Below are positions 1-8,208 of a stretch of 38,529 nucleotides of DNA, one piece after another. The position numbers and the translations under genes are program-made. Source of the stretch: Syntrophomonadaceae bacterium (lineage in GTDB: Bacteria > Bacillota > Dethiobacteria > DTU022 > UBA8154); the NCBI GenBank assembly GCA_007135125.1, contig SLJK01000080.1, forward strand, positions 1 to 38,529. Direction: 5' to 3'. Every line of letters starts with the position of its first letter. Position 1 is the stretch's first letter. The notes beneath the pieces are model-generated. The model did not search any database, was not told where the DNA came from, and worked only from the letters and a program-made list of their open reading frames with translations.

Positions 1-841
1 AGAAGCCTTTGCCGCTCTTGCGACCAAGATACCCGGCATGAACCATTTTTTCAAGCAGGTAACAGGGACGATAACGGGCATCACCCAATTTTTCGTAAAG
101 GGTTCTGGTCTTGGCCAAATGCGTATCGATCCCAATAAGGTCAATTAGCGCCAGGGGACCCATAGGCTGATTGGAACCCATTTGCAGCGCCTTGTCAATA
201 TCACCTACACCGCCAATGCCCTCCTCCAGGACCCATACGGCCTCATTTAGAAGAGCGGCAAGAACACGGCTGGCTATGCCGGCAATACCTTCCTTGAAAG
301 TAACGACCGGTTCTTTACCTAAGAACTCTGCAAACTCGCGGGTCTTCTCCACAATAGCGGGGTCACTGGCTACCCCGGGCATAATCTCTACCAACCTCAT
401 AACCACGGCAGGGTTAAAAAAGTGCATACCAACCACACGACCGGGCTCCTTAACTGCAGAAGCGATTTCAGAGATACCGCAGGCGGTCGTATTGGTAGCC
501 AAAATTACTCCGGGCTTGGCATAGCCTTCCAGTTCGGAAAATGCTTCTTGCTTGAGCTTAACATCTTCGATTATAGCTTCGATAATAAAGTCCGCATTTG
601 CTGCTTCTTTTCTATCGGTAGTAGTTTTGATACGGCCCAACAGCTCCTTGACTTCCTCCGAAGTCATTTTGCCCTTTTCTACCCTTTTGTTTAAAATATT
701 TTCAATACCAGCAATGCTCTTCTTCAAAATATCATCGTTGATATCCACCAGTATAACGTTCAAACCTTTCTGAGCCATGAGATGGGCAATCCCTGCCCCC
801 ATGATACCTGCACCTAACACAAAGCCTGTTTTAATTTCCAT
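1..841 (-). CDS. hbd: 3-hydroxybutyryl-CoA dehydrogenase, C-terminus just cut off
   Basis: NAD(P)-dependent oxidation of 3-hydroxyacyl-CoA to 3-ketoacyl-CoA (or the reverse) in beta-oxidation or butyrate metabolism. Absent from the ORF track because it has no stop in the window; I translated it from ATG at 841. The Rossmann motif GAGIMGAG lies at about residues 10-17, the catalytic-His motif MHFFNPA in mid-protein, and the last residues read RKSGKGF, which in this family is usually followed by only a few more residues. About 280 codons are visible, close to the family's full length. An AGGAGG lies 10 nt before the start. It follows the thiolase gene after 65 nt, so the pair is probably co-transcribed. 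It could instead be annotated as a general 3-hydroxyacyl-CoA dehydrogenase; chain length cannot be judged. Confidence 0.93.
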   Translation of the reverse strand, partial: MEIKTGFVLGAGIMGAGIAHLMAQKGLNVILVDINDDILKKSIAGIENILNKRVEKGKMTSEEVKELLGRIKTTTDRKEAANADFIIEAIIEDVKLKQEAFSELEGYAKPGVILATNTTACGISEIASAVKEPGRVVGMHFFNPAVVMRLVEIMPGVASDPAIVEKTREFAEFLGKEPVVTFKEGIAGIASRVLAALLNEAVWVLEEGIGGVGDIDKALQMGSNQPMGPLALIDLIGIDTHLAKTRTLYEKLGDARYRPCYLLEKMVHAGYLGRKSGKGF

Positions 842-880
842 AACCTAAATTCCTCCTCTCAAAATGCTTATCTTCTATAA

Positions 881-908
881 AACCCTTAACAACTCGTGGG
901 TAAGGGTT
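881..908 (-). terminator. Hairpin between thiolase and hbd (attenuator-like)
   Basis: On the minus strand AACCCTTA and TAAGGGTT form an 8-bp stem that starts inside the thiolase stop codon and is followed by TTTATAG. The short T tract makes this a weak terminator or an mRNA-processing hairpin that could lower hbd relative to thiolase. Inference from structure only. Confidence 0.4.
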
Positions 909-2091
909 AGCTCAATCTCTCGATTATCACGGCGAGACCCTGCCCACCACCTACACAAGCACTGGTAAGCCCCAGGGTCTTGTCAAGAGACTTCAGAGCG
1001 TAAAGGTTGGTTGCTATGAGCTTGGTCCCGGTTGCTCCCACGGGATGACCAAGAGCAATAGCTCCGCCAAAGGGGTTTACCAGGTCACGGTTAAGATTTA
1101 ACTCCTTCTCGCAGGCCAGGTATTGAGCGGCAAAAGCCTCATTAAGCTCGATAAGTTCAATATCACCCAACTTTAAACCGGCTTTTTCCAGGGCTTTGGG
1201 TATGGCTACTGCCGGACCGATACCCATGTATTTGGGATCTACACCGGCAGCGGCATAACCCCTTACAGCAGCCAGGGGAGTCAATCCCATGGACTTGGCT
1301 TTCTCTTCGGACATAACTACCATAGCCGAACCACAATCAGAAAGGGCGCAACTGTTTCCGGCAGTTACAGTTCCGCCATCTTTTTTGAAAACCGGCGGCA
1401 GTTTTCCCATCTTTTCCAGAGAAACATCAGCACGGGGGATCTCTTCTTCTTCAACAACCGCTGTACCTTTTTTTTGTTTAACCTCTACGGGCACGATCTC
1501 TTCCTTAAAACGACCTTCTTCCTTAGCTTTTACGGCTTTTTGATGACTTTCCAAAGCAAAGGCATCCTGTTCCTGGCGACTAATATTGTATTTCTCCACC
1601 AAAAGCTCCGCCGTATCACCCATAAACATTCCGGCCAGCGAACACATAAAACCATCCTTATGGAGGCCATCATAGGCTGGGAAATCCCACATACGGGCCC
1701 CCCAACGTGCCTGGGGAATCAGGTAGGGAACATTAGAAGCAGATTCCGTGCCACCCACCACGACCACATCCTGGTCACCGCAGGCAATACCACGGCAAGC
1801 CTCAATAAGGGACTGCATACTGGAAGCACAGCGGACATTAATGGTAAAAGCAGGGACATCAACGGGAAGTCCGCCTTTTACTGAAGAAATACGAGCCACG
1901 TTAGGTCCGATACCCGCCTGCCATCCGCAGCCAAAAATAAGTTGATCTACTTCTTCACCGGGTATACCGGCTCTTTTCATCGCTTCATTTACCACCAGCG
2001 CACCAAGCTCGGAAGCGCTAAGACTGCTAAGGCTTCCTCCAAACCTACCTGCAATCGTTCGAACGGCACTTACAATTACTGGATTCTTCAT
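907..2091 (-). CDS. thl: Acetyl-CoA acetyltransferase (thiolase)
   Basis: Thiolase of the acetoacetyl-CoA/3-ketoacyl-CoA type, which condenses or cleaves acyl-CoA with CoA. The N-terminus PVIVSAVRT is typical. The nucleophilic Cys lies in NVRCASSMQ at about residue 88, the catalytic His in GHPVGATG, and the second Cys in ACVGGGQG near the C-terminus. The length (about 394 aa) is normal. The ORF track starts at an upstream TTG (2097); I prefer ATG at 2091 by family alignment. The only strong Shine-Dalgarno (AAAGGAGGT) lies about 31 nt from this ATG with a hairpin in between (separate entry). The gene sits upstream of hbd on the same strand, which fits a beta-oxidation or butyrate module. Upstream is a long leader region after the hisG terminator. 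Confidence 0.93.
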   Translation of the reverse strand: MKNPVIVSAVRTIAGRFGGSLSSLSASELGALVVNEAMKRAGIPGEEVDQLIFGCGWQAGIGPNVARISSVKGGLPVDVPAFTINVRCASSMQSLIEACRGIACGDQDVVVVGGTESASNVPYLIPQARWGARMWDFPAYDGLHKDGFMCSLAGMFMGDTAELLVEKYNISRQEQDAFALESHQKAVKAKEEGRFKEEIVPVEVKQKKGTAVVEEEEIPRADVSLEKMGKLPPVFKKDGGTVTAGNSCALSDCGSAMVVMSEEKAKSMGLTPLAAVRGYAAAGVDPKYMGIGPAVAIPKALEKAGLKLGDIELIELNEAFAAQYLACEKELNLNRDLVNPFGGAIALGHPVGATGTKLIATNLYALKSLDKTLGLTSACVGGGQGLAVIIERLS

Positions 2092-2131
2092 AAACAACCC
2101 CGAAAGAAAATTCTTTCGAGTTACCTCCTTT
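2092..2131 (-). promoter_or_regulatory. Shine-Dalgarno separated from thiolase start by a hairpin
   Basis: Reading the minus strand: AAAGGAGGT (SD), 4 nt, the inverted repeat CGAAAGAATTTTCTTTCG (18 nt, about 7 bp), then the start. Linear spacing is 31 nt to ATG (25 to TTG). With the hairpin folded it becomes about 13 (or 7) nt. No other SD-like sequence lies near the start. Confidence 0.6.
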
Positions 2132-2475
2132 CAAATGCAAAGTATGTTTCGATAAACATTGACCTGTTAAGTAAAATTTTGAATATCACACATTACCAAA
2201 TAATAAACGGAAGAAAAATACAATTCCCTCAGCTACGGAAATACCACTGCCTGTATACGCTATGATATCTTTTTTTACCTCCTTTCAGCTCCTTTCGGTT
2301 TATACTTAGAACATATGATAAATGGGGAAATAATATCCTAATTGCTCAGATAGCACACTGAAAGCTAATTAACGACAGGAGCATTGCCCTGCACATGCTT
2401 ATATTCTCCTTTTCTCAGCAAGATCCCTTTTTCAGCAATTATTTTAATATTTAAATTTTAACGCAGGTTTGCTGC
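2098..2475. other. Long leader/intergenic region upstream of thiolase
   Basis: AT-rich stretch between the hisG terminator and thiolase. It holds two further SD-like sequences on the minus strand (AAAGGAGCTGAAAGGAGGT near 2275-2295) that are not followed by an obvious start codon, and one tiny ORF (listed separately). I found no convincing -35/-10 pair, so the thiolase promoter is not assigned. Confidence 0.4.
2346..2396 (-). CDS. Possible 16-residue leader peptide
   Basis: ATG preceded by AAAAGGAG at 9-nt spacing; the frame encodes 16 mostly hydrophobic residues (starts MCRAMLLS) and ends at TGA. It lies in the leader of thiolase and is too short for the ORF track. No function recognised; it may be chance, although the ribosome binding site is good. 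Confidence 0.22.
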   Translation of the reverse strand: MCRAMLLSLISFQCAI

Positions 2476-2533
2476 AAAAAAAAACGCAACAAATAACATG
2501 CTATCATAAAATACAACATGTTGGTTTTTGTTG
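2476..2533 (-). terminator. Rho-independent terminator of hisG
   Basis: On the minus strand CAACAAAAACCAACATG pairs imperfectly with CATGTTATTTGTTG, and CG plus nine T residues follow. It lies 30 nt after the hisG stop. Confidence 0.65.
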
Positions 2534-2562
2534 ACTATCCCACATTGAAAAAGATAATACAA

Positions 2563-3435
2563 TTAAGGTATTATTTTATTTAAGGCATACTCAATAATTC
2601 CTTCTGCACCTGCTTCTTTTAGTTTGGTGACCATCTCACGTACAGTCTTTTCATCAATAACAGTTTCAACCGCCACCCAGTCATCTTCGTACAGGTCAGA
2701 TATGGTTGGTTTCCTAAGGGCGGGTAGTAAGGACAATACCTTTTCCAGGTTTCCTTTGCTGACATTCATTTTTAGGCCCACTTTTTCCTCTGCCATCAGG
2801 GCACCCCTCAAGAGAGTAACCATCTGCTCAATTTTTTTCTTCTTCCAGGCTGATTTCCAGCTTTCCTTGTTCGCTATAAAACGAGGTGTTGATTCCAGGA
2901 TTGTTTCTATGATGCGGAGATTGTTCGCTTTCAGCGATCTTCCTGTCTCCGTAAGTTCTGCAATAGCATCGACCAGGGCAGGAGGTTTTACCTCGGTCGC
3001 CCCCCAGGAAAATTCTACGGCTGCCTCTACCTTGTTTTCCAGCAAAAATTGTCGTGTTACTTCTACCAGTTCTGTGGCAATCTTTTTGCCCTGCAAATCA
3101 GAGACCGAGTTGATGGGAGAATCCTTGGGAACTGCAAGAACAAGCTTTACCGGCCTCAAACCTTGTTTGGAGTAATTCATATCAGCGACCTCTATTACCT
3201 CAGCTCCGGTTTCTGTAATCCAGTCCTTTCCCGAAATACCAGCATCAAGCACTCCTTCTTCAGTATAGCGTGGAATTTCTTGTGCCCTGATAAGAATACA
3301 CTCTATTTCTTCATCATCTATATAAGGAAAATAAGAACGTTCATTAACATAAATATTAAACCCGGCTTTCTTAAAGATCTCAATGGTCGTTTTTTGCAAA
3401 CTCCCGGCAGGCAGACCAAGGGTTAGTTTTTCCAT
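2563..3435 (-). CDS. hisG: ATP phosphoribosyltransferase, long form
   Basis: First step of histidine synthesis: ATP plus PRPP gives phosphoribosyl-ATP. The 290-aa length and the C-terminal regulatory (ACT-like) domain identify the long HisG form, which works without HisZ. Recognisable parts are the N-terminal [10 protein letters not shown], the substrate domain with [11 protein letters not shown] and DAGISGKDW, and the C-terminal region around [21 protein letters not shown]. The start at 3435 is set by AAGGAGGT 12 nt upstream; an ATG at 3446 lies too close to that SD. The gene has its own promoter and terminator and is not next to other his genes here. Long HisG enzymes are feedback-inhibited by histidine; that is family knowledge. 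Confidence 0.95.
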   Translation of the reverse strand: MEKLTLGLPAGSLQKTTIEIFKKAGFNIYVNERSYFPYIDDEEIECILIRAQEIPRYTEEGVLDAGISGKDWITETGAEVIEVADMNYSKQGLRPVKLVLAVPKDSPINSVSDLQGKKIATELVEVTRQFLLENKVEAAVEFSWGATEVKPPALVDAIAELTETGRSLKANNLRIIETILESTPRFIANKESWKSAWKKKKIEQMVTLLRGALMAEEKVGLKMNVSKGNLEKVLSLLPALRKPTISDLYEDDWVAVETVIDEKTVREMVTKLKEAGAEGIIEYALNKIIP

Positions 3436-3472
3436 TTTATCTTCATGACCTCCTTGACATTTATTTTCACTA

Positions 3473-3501
3473 ATTATAACAATTAGGATAGGTTAAAACA
3501 A
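3473..3501 (-). promoter_or_regulatory. Sigma-A-type promoter of hisG
   Basis: -35 TTGTTT (3501-3496), 17-bp spacer, -10 TATAAT (3478-3473) on the minus strand. The predicted transcript start near 3466 leaves a leader of about 30 nt to hisG. Confidence 0.7.
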
Positions 3502-3597
3502 TACGGGGATCGGTTAACTCGAATAATTATGTAAAATAGAAAAAGACAATTTCCTATGCTTCAGTTAGAAAATGTTGGAGAAACAGCACTTGAGAGG

Positions 3598-3640
3598 TAG
3601 AAAAAAAGGGGGGAACAAATCATAGATTTATCCCCCTGTT
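3598..3640 (-). terminator. Rho-independent terminator downstream of trpB
   Basis: Minus strand: AGGGGGATAAATC loops back to GATTTGTTCCCCCC, followed by a run of seven or more T residues. Confidence 0.8.
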
Positions 3641-3787
3641 AAAGGAGTACATTCAACTTTGTTACAATCTAAAGAATATGAAATACTCATCCGCATCCTC
3701 TAAGGCAATTAGCTCTCCTCGTTACCTCTCATCTCGTCGTTCAAGATATTCACTGTTAACTTGCTTTTCCAATCCGGTTCCAAACTC
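3641..3787 (-). other. Region after trpB with remnant-like reading frame
   Basis: In the same frame as trpB, after its stop, the minus strand reads two further open stretches (about 24 and 18 codons) separated by TAA. They include protein-like strings such as NSEYLERRDER and ELIALEDADEYFIFF. There is no good start or SD. It could be the decayed tail of a small gene or chance. Confidence 0.25.
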
Positions 3788-5152
3788 TTACTTAGGCTTG
3801 GGGTAGCCGTTCAGTACTTTTACAGCTTCTTGAATCTCATCTTCCGGCATGTGATAATCAGTCAAAAGGCCTTCCAGGTAAGCATCATAACCGCTCAAAT
3901 CCAGTAACCCATGACCACTCAAATTAAATAAAATGTTTTTGCTTTTGCCTTCTTCCTTTGCTTTAAGAGCCTCCTGTATGACAGCAGCAATGGCATGGTT
4001 CGTTTCTGGAGCACAGATAGTCCCCTGGGTTCGAGCAAAAATTACCCCTGCTTCATAACTCTGCAGCTGGTCATAAGACCTGGGCTCAACCAGCTTGTCC
4101 CTAACCAACTGGCTTACCAGTGGAGACATTCCATGGTACCTGAGCCCTCCGGCGTGTATTGGTTTGGGCAAAAAATTATGCCCCAGAGTAAACATAGGTA
4201 AAAGTGGTGTAGTGGCCGCCGTATCACCAAAATCATAGGCAAAAGGTCCCCTGGTTATGGTAGGGCAGGCAGTGGGTTCTACAGCCACGATCGATAGATC
4301 TTTGCCATGAATCTTGTCCCTGATAAAGGGAAAAGCAAGACCGGCAAAATTGCTTCCCCCACCCACACATCCAATTACTACATCAGGGTATTCACCCACA
4401 GTTTTCATCTGTTTTTGAGATTCCAGCCCGATAATAGTCTGATGAAGCATGACATGGTTTAGAACACTGCCCAGGGAATATTTGGTATCTGCAGTGGAAA
4501 CAGCATCCTCAATGGCTTCACTGATAGCAATTCCCAGGCTTCCTGAACAGTCCGGGTCTTCCTCCAGGAGCTTCCTTCCAAATTGGGTATCAGAACTGGG
4601 ACTGGGAACACATTGTGCGCCCCAAGTTTTCATCATTAACTGCCGATAAGGCTTTTGTTCATAACTGACTCTCACCATGTAAACCTTAAGTTCCAACCCA
4701 AACATGGAACAGCCAAGGCTCAGGGCACAGCCCCACTGGCCTGCACCGGTTTCCGTGGCCAACCTTTTGATGCCGAAAGCCTTGTTATAATATGCCTGGG
4801 CTATAGCCGTATTAGGTTTGTGACTGCCGGCAGGGCTCACAGATTCATCTTTAAAATAAATCTTTGCCGGGGTGTCCAAGTATTTCTCCAAAGCAGTTGC
4901 CCTCTGCAGCGGGGTAGGCCTCCACAACAAAAATTTTTCCAGAACCTCATCTGGAATGTCAATCCAACGTTCGGTGCTTACCTCCTGCTCGATAAGGTTC
5001 ATAGGAAAAATGGGCGCCAGATCATCCGGACCGACCGGCTGCCCCGTGGCAGGGTTTAAAGGGGGTTGCAAAGGTGTAGGCATATCTGCCTGGATATTGT
5101 ACCACTGCCTGGGAATCTCGCTTTCGGCTAAAAAAACCTTTTGTATTTCCAT
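3788..5152 (-). CDS. trpB: Tryptophan synthase beta chain, TrpB2 type
   Basis: PLP enzyme that makes tryptophan from indole and serine. The TrpB2 class is recognisable from the long N-terminal region (WYNIQADMP), the PLP-lysine motif AGSHKPNT, the ETGAGQWG motif and the glycine-rich phosphate loop GCVGGGSNF. The track ORF starts 25 codons upstream, but family alignment puts the start at MEIQKVFL (ATG 5152), giving 454 aa. There is no trpA beside it, which is common for TrpB2; such proteins may salvage indole. A Trp-type T-box leader precedes the gene, so it is expected to be induced when tRNA-Trp is uncharged. This regulation supports a real role in tryptophan supply. Confidence 0.93.
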   Translation of the reverse strand: MEIQKVFLAESEIPRQWYNIQADMPTPLQPPLNPATGQPVGPDDLAPIFPMNLIEQEVSTERWIDIPDEVLEKFLLWRPTPLQRATALEKYLDTPAKIYFKDESVSPAGSHKPNTAIAQAYYNKAFGIKRLATETGAGQWGCALSLGCSMFGLELKVYMVRVSYEQKPYRQLMMKTWGAQCVPSPSSDTQFGRKLLEEDPDCSGSLGIAISEAIEDAVSTADTKYSLGSVLNHVMLHQTIIGLESQKQMKTVGEYPDVVIGCVGGGSNFAGLAFPFIRDKIHGKDLSIVAVEPTACPTITRGPFAYDFGDTAATTPLLPMFTLGHNFLPKPIHAGGLRYHGMSPLVSQLVRDKLVEPRSYDQLQSYEAGVIFARTQGTICAPETNHAIAAVIQEALKAKEEGKSKNILFNLSGHGLLDLSGYDAYLEGLLTDYHMPEDEIQEAVKVLNGYPKPK

Positions 5153-5224
5153 AATAATCCGCCTGGTTCTTAAACACCGTTTCCGGTGCAAAGGCCTCCC
5201 CCTACCAGGCTTTCCCACTCCTTT
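5153..5224 (-). promoter_or_regulatory. Nested hairpin at the trpB ribosome binding site
   Basis: Minus strand: AAAGGAG, 7 nt, then GCCTGGT pairing with ACCAGGC and enclosing CACCG-GAAA-CGGTG (GNRA-type tetraloop), then 8 nt to ATG. The weak proximal SD (AGGCGG) is partly inside the 3' arm of the outer stem, so the structure either bridges from the upstream AAAGGAG or occludes the proximal site. Inference from complementarity. Confidence 0.45.
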
Positions 5225-5342
5225 CATGATTGTATTTGCATGTGCCTGTTCGGCACAGCTGCACAGATAGATAAAGGGGGAACCTGATTGCCGTTTGCTC
5301 TACTCTTCCTAAAATAATGAAAGTGAGCATAAAGTGAACATT

Positions 5343-5640
5343 AAAAAAACCTTCGTTCGTAAGGGACGAAGGTCTACTCGCGGTGCCACCCAATTTACCC
5401 CCAAAGGGGTCACTCTGCAAGGTACGGGAAGCAATAAAATATTCCGATACCCCTTTCTTTTAACGGTGAAATTCCGTCCTCTCCTACTTCCAATTTCGGA
5501 CAGGCACCTCAAGGACCCATTCCCCATAGTAGTTTTGGTACCGGACTTCCAGCATCAGACCAGACAGTCATCAGCCCGGCTCTCTGAACCATCTTCCCAG
5601 GCTACTACTTCCCTTCATCGGCTATTTACTTTTTTAAATT
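5343..5640 (-). promoter_or_regulatory. T-box leader (tRNA-Trp responsive) of trpB
   Basis: Contains the hallmark T-box sequence GGGTGGCACCGCG (5391-5379, minus strand), followed by a terminator hairpin CCTTCGT/ACGAAGG (5372-5350) and seven T residues. The T-box sequence would pair with the CCA end of uncharged tRNA and form the antiterminator. A candidate specifier codon UGG (Trp) lies at 5519-5517 in the context GGGAATGGGTCC; it agrees with the downstream trpB but was not confirmed by folding Stem I. Confidence 0.93.
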
Positions 5641-5647
5641 TGCACAA

Positions 5648-5676
5648 ATAATAACACAGAGACCTGCCAATGTCAA
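5648..5676 (-). promoter_or_regulatory. Promoter of the T-box/trpB transcript
   Basis: -35 TTGACA (5676-5671), exactly 17 bp, -10 TATTAT (5653-5648) on the minus strand. It sits just upstream of the T-box leader. Confidence 0.8.
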
Positions 5677-5723
5677 CAACGAAACATGCATTTGCAGGAA
5701 TCCCACCGATGCTACTCCTCGCT

Positions 5724-5752
5724 GATGATAGTTTTAATCTTCCAGTATCATC
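5724..5752. repeat. Inverted repeat in the trpB/DUF3786 divergent region
   Basis: Perfect 7-bp arms GATGATA/TATCATC separated by 15 nt, between two divergent promoters. Possible operator or chance. Confidence 0.3.
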
Positions 5753-5797
5753 CATCCCCAAAAATAGACAGCAGCAAGGAATTAAAAGGAGATTCTA

Positions 5798-5826
5798 TTG
5801 ACACTTCAAACGTGATATAGTAAATG
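5798..5826 (+). promoter_or_regulatory. Probable promoter of the 5868-8200 gene group
   Basis: -35 TTGACA (5798-5803), 17-bp spacer, weak -10 TAAATG (5821-5826), followed about 40 nt later by the DUF3786-like start. Confidence 0.45.
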
Positions 5827-5867
5827 TAGTAATATAAGCAGATCACCATGAAAGGCAGTCGATAAAC

Positions 5868-6494
5868 ATGACAGACAACTACCGTGCGGTATTGGAAAAA
5901 TCTCGAGTGGTTTTTGCAGAAAACGAACCGCAAAAAATGGCACAAAAAGGGGGCGCAGCTTTTCTTATTTATCCTTCTTATTCCATCAGGGAAATCGTGA
6001 TTCCCTTCCTGGGAGAAGTGTGCCGCGTAACATGGCCAGGCGGAGAAGTGTTTCCTTTTATAGGGAAGAAAGAACTGTCTTTTGCTCCTTCACTGCTTAT
6101 TTTGCACTACCTGACGCGAGCCAGTGGTGCCTACCCGGAAGGCAGGTGGCTTAGTTTTAAAGAACTTTGGGGCGGCAAAAGCTTCGATGCGGCTTTTCAG
6201 GCACGTTCCCTGAAACCAATAAGCGATCACTTCCATAACAATGAACAGTTCTTCCAAAAGACATCTGTCAAACTGGGTGGGATATCAAACCGTGAGCTGC
6301 CAGACAGCTACCTGTTTTTTGCATTCCCGCACCTCCCGCTGCTCTGCTCTTTAAGCCCCGGAGATGAGGAAATACCTACCAGAAGCACAATTCTTTATGA
6401 TTCAGTGGCCAACGTCTATTTGGAAACTGAAGATCTGGCAGTGCTTGGAGAAATTCTGGCAGAAAGATTGATCGAAAAATCACAGAGTATCTGA
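5868..6494 (+). CDS. DUF3786-like protein of unknown function
   Basis: 208-aa soluble protein with no signal peptide or membrane segment. The arrangement of an N-terminal YPSYSIREIVIPFLGEVCRV strand region, then LLILHYLTRASG, then WLSFKELWGGKSFDAAFQ resembles DUF3786 proteins of anaerobic Clostridia and archaea. That assignment is from memory of the family pattern, not a search. No catalytic motif is evident; single Cys residues near the middle and end are not arranged as a metal site. The SD is weak (GAAAGG, 12 nt). It is first in a plus-strand run with the enoyl-CoA isomerase-like gene, about 86 nt apart, so it may be co-transcribed, but its role is unknown. Confidence 0.65.
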   Translation: MTDNYRAVLEKSRVVFAENEPQKMAQKGGAAFLIYPSYSIREIVIPFLGEVCRVTWPGGEVFPFIGKKELSFAPSLLILHYLTRASGAYPEGRWLSFKELWGGKSFDAAFQARSLKPISDHFHNNEQFFQKTSVKLGGISNRELPDSYLFFAFPHLPLLCSLSPGDEEIPTRSTILYDSVANVYLETEDLAVLGEILAERLIEKSQSI

Positions 6495-6580
6495 CTAAAA
6501 AATCGTATCTCCCATTATTTCATTTTCCACTACCTGTTTAGTACACAAATATAATATCAAAAAGGAGAGGTGAAACTTCC

Positions 6581-7372
6581 GTGGACTACAGCACAGTGCA
6601 TTGGGAAATAAAAGACGGAGTAGGAATTATTACCCTGAACCGCCCCGAAAAGCTAAACACTTTTTCGGTGCAGGTATTTCATGATTTACAGGAAATCTTC
6701 TCAAACGCCGAAAACGAACAATCTGTTAGAGTTCTTTTAATTAAGGGATCAGGTGCTTCATTTTCCGCAGGTGGAGATATGGAAATGCTTAAGTACCTCG
6801 GCAGCTTCCAGGAGCAAGCCCTGCTGCAAGAAGCAATCGCAAAGCTTGTAAAGCTGGCCGCTCAATTAAACCACCTGGAAATACCCTCCATAGCGGCAGT
6901 CCAGGGATACTGCCTGGGAGTAGGACTTTCTCTTGCCTCCTTATGTGACATACGCCTGGCCTCAAAAACTGCCATCTTTGGAACAGAGTTCGTCGCCATG
7001 GGACTCGTTCCGGACACAGGTATCCTTTATTCTCTCTCAAGGCTCGTGGGCCTGGGGAAAGCAAAAGAAATGCTTCTAACCTGCAGAAGAATAAAAGCTG
7101 AAGAAGCGGAGAAAATTGGACTGGTTAACAGTCTATTCTCCGCTGAAGAACTGGAGCAGGAAGCCTTTAATATGGCTTCCCGGATTGCTCAGCTTCCCCC
7201 GGTCTCCCTAAAAATGGCCAGAGAAGGACTTAATAGGTTTACTGGAGCAACCATAGAAGAAGTGCTTTCATATGAATCCCTGGCCCAGGCGTTATGCCTA
7301 AGAACAGAAGACCATCATGAAGCTGTTTCCGCCTTTCTTTCCAAGAGAAAACCTTCTTTTCATGGAAAATAA
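6581..7372 (+). CDS. Crotonase-fold protein, PaaG-like enoyl-CoA isomerase
   Basis: Enoyl-CoA hydratase/isomerase superfamily, 263 aa, GTG start with AAGGAGAGGTG about 8 nt upstream. The oxyanion-hole segments are GASFSAGGD (about 62-70) and AVQGYCLGVG (about 106-115). Aligned to classical hydratases, the first catalytic Glu (GGGCE) is Ser here and the second (QPE) is Phe. Instead there is Asp in the motif GLVPDTG, the position used by PaaG-type isomerases (family knowledge). It is therefore more likely a double-bond isomerase than a hydratase. Substrate unknown; the neighbouring acyl-CoA genes at 1-2 kb are on the other strand. Confidence 0.85.
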   Translation: MDYSTVHWEIKDGVGIITLNRPEKLNTFSVQVFHDLQEIFSNAENEQSVRVLLIKGSGASFSAGGDMEMLKYLGSFQEQALLQEAIAKLVKLAAQLNHLEIPSIAAVQGYCLGVGLSLASLCDIRLASKTAIFGTEFVAMGLVPDTGILYSLSRLVGLGKAKEMLLTCRRIKAEEAEKIGLVNSLFSAEELEQEAFNMASRIAQLPPVSLKMAREGLNRFTGATIEEVLSYESLAQALCLRTEDHHEAVSAFLSKRKPSFHGK

Positions 7373-7480
7373 AACAAGTATATTTATATACTTTAACAAA
7401 GAGGGGAAGGGTCATCAAAGCAGCAGGCAAGAGTTTATAAATAATACAAACCAGATATTTCAAGGAAAGGATGAATAAAA

Positions 7481-8200
7481 GTGGGCAAATTTGAAAAAGT
7501 CGTAGCTATTTGCGGTTCACCCAGGGCAGAAGTCCCTGATCAGAAATCCTTAACCCAGAAGATGCTGAATACTTTTCTGGAAGGCCTGGCACCCCCGCAG
7601 GTGCGGGTATTTTTTCCGCACTTAATGAATATCAGTTACTGCAAGGGATGTTTAACCTGCTGGTTCAAAACACCTGGTATTTGCGACATAGATGATGACA
7701 TGGGCTTAATCAAGGAAGAAATTGAAAAGTCGGACCTGCTTATCCTGGCCAGTCCTGTGTATGTGGACGGATTCAGCGCCCAAACAAAAACTGTGCTGGA
7801 TAGGAGCATAAGCCTATTGGATCCCCTAATTTCTATCGACGAAGAAGGCCACTGCCGCCACGAACTTCTTAACCCCCGCCAATGGAGCTCTGTCTTAATC
7901 TCCACCTGTGGGTTTTCGGAGCTGGATAATTTCGATCATATAAGAAACCACTATAGGGCTATCTGCCGCAATCTTTACTGGAAAAACGCGGGAGAAATTC
8001 TGCTTCCGGCCAGTGCCCTGGGCTTTGTTCCTCGAAAATATGAGGATAAATTCCAGGCTATAACAAATGCAGGAAGAGAGCTCATGGAAAAGGGTGAAAT
8101 TGCAGAAGAAACAATGAATTTTATTTCCCGGGAAATTGTAAGCGCCACCCAGTACCGGGATTTCCTCAATCCCTTTTTCAAAAAGTTAAAGCAGCGATAA
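7481..8200 (+). CDS. Flavodoxin-fold NAD(P)H-dependent FMN reductase family protein
   Basis: 239-aa protein of the NADPH-dependent FMN reductase/multimeric flavodoxin group. The FMN phosphate loop is at the N-terminus (AICGSPRAE, about residues 9-17). A Cys-rich stretch CKGCLTCWFKTPGIC follows at about 52-66, as in iron-sulfur flavoprotein-like members, and ASPVYVDGFSAQTKTVLDR is the usual second FMN loop. Spacing of the cysteines (CxxCxxC...C) could hold a cluster, but the family also contains members without one. GTG start with a weak AAAGGA upstream; the ATG 10 nt upstream is out of frame. It lies 108 nt after the isomerase gene and converges with the permease pair. Confidence 0.82.
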   Translation: MGKFEKVVAICGSPRAEVPDQKSLTQKMLNTFLEGLAPPQVRVFFPHLMNISYCKGCLTCWFKTPGICDIDDDMGLIKEEIEKSDLLILASPVYVDGFSAQTKTVLDRSISLLDPLISIDEEGHCRHELLNPRQWSSVLISTCGFSELDNFDHIRNHYRAICRNLYWKNAGEILLPASALGFVPRKYEDKFQAITNAGRELMEKGEIAEETMNFISREIVSATQYRDFLNPFFKKLKQR

Positions 8201-8208
8201 ATGAGGTC

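Noticed and set aside
1474-1884. 136-aa plus-strand ORF inside thiolase
   Set aside because: Shadow of the well-supported thiolase frame; no SD and no recognisable domain.
5334-5651. Plus-strand 105-aa ORF and overlapping minus-strand ORFs
   Set aside because: They cover the T-box leader; the sequence conservation is explained by RNA structure.
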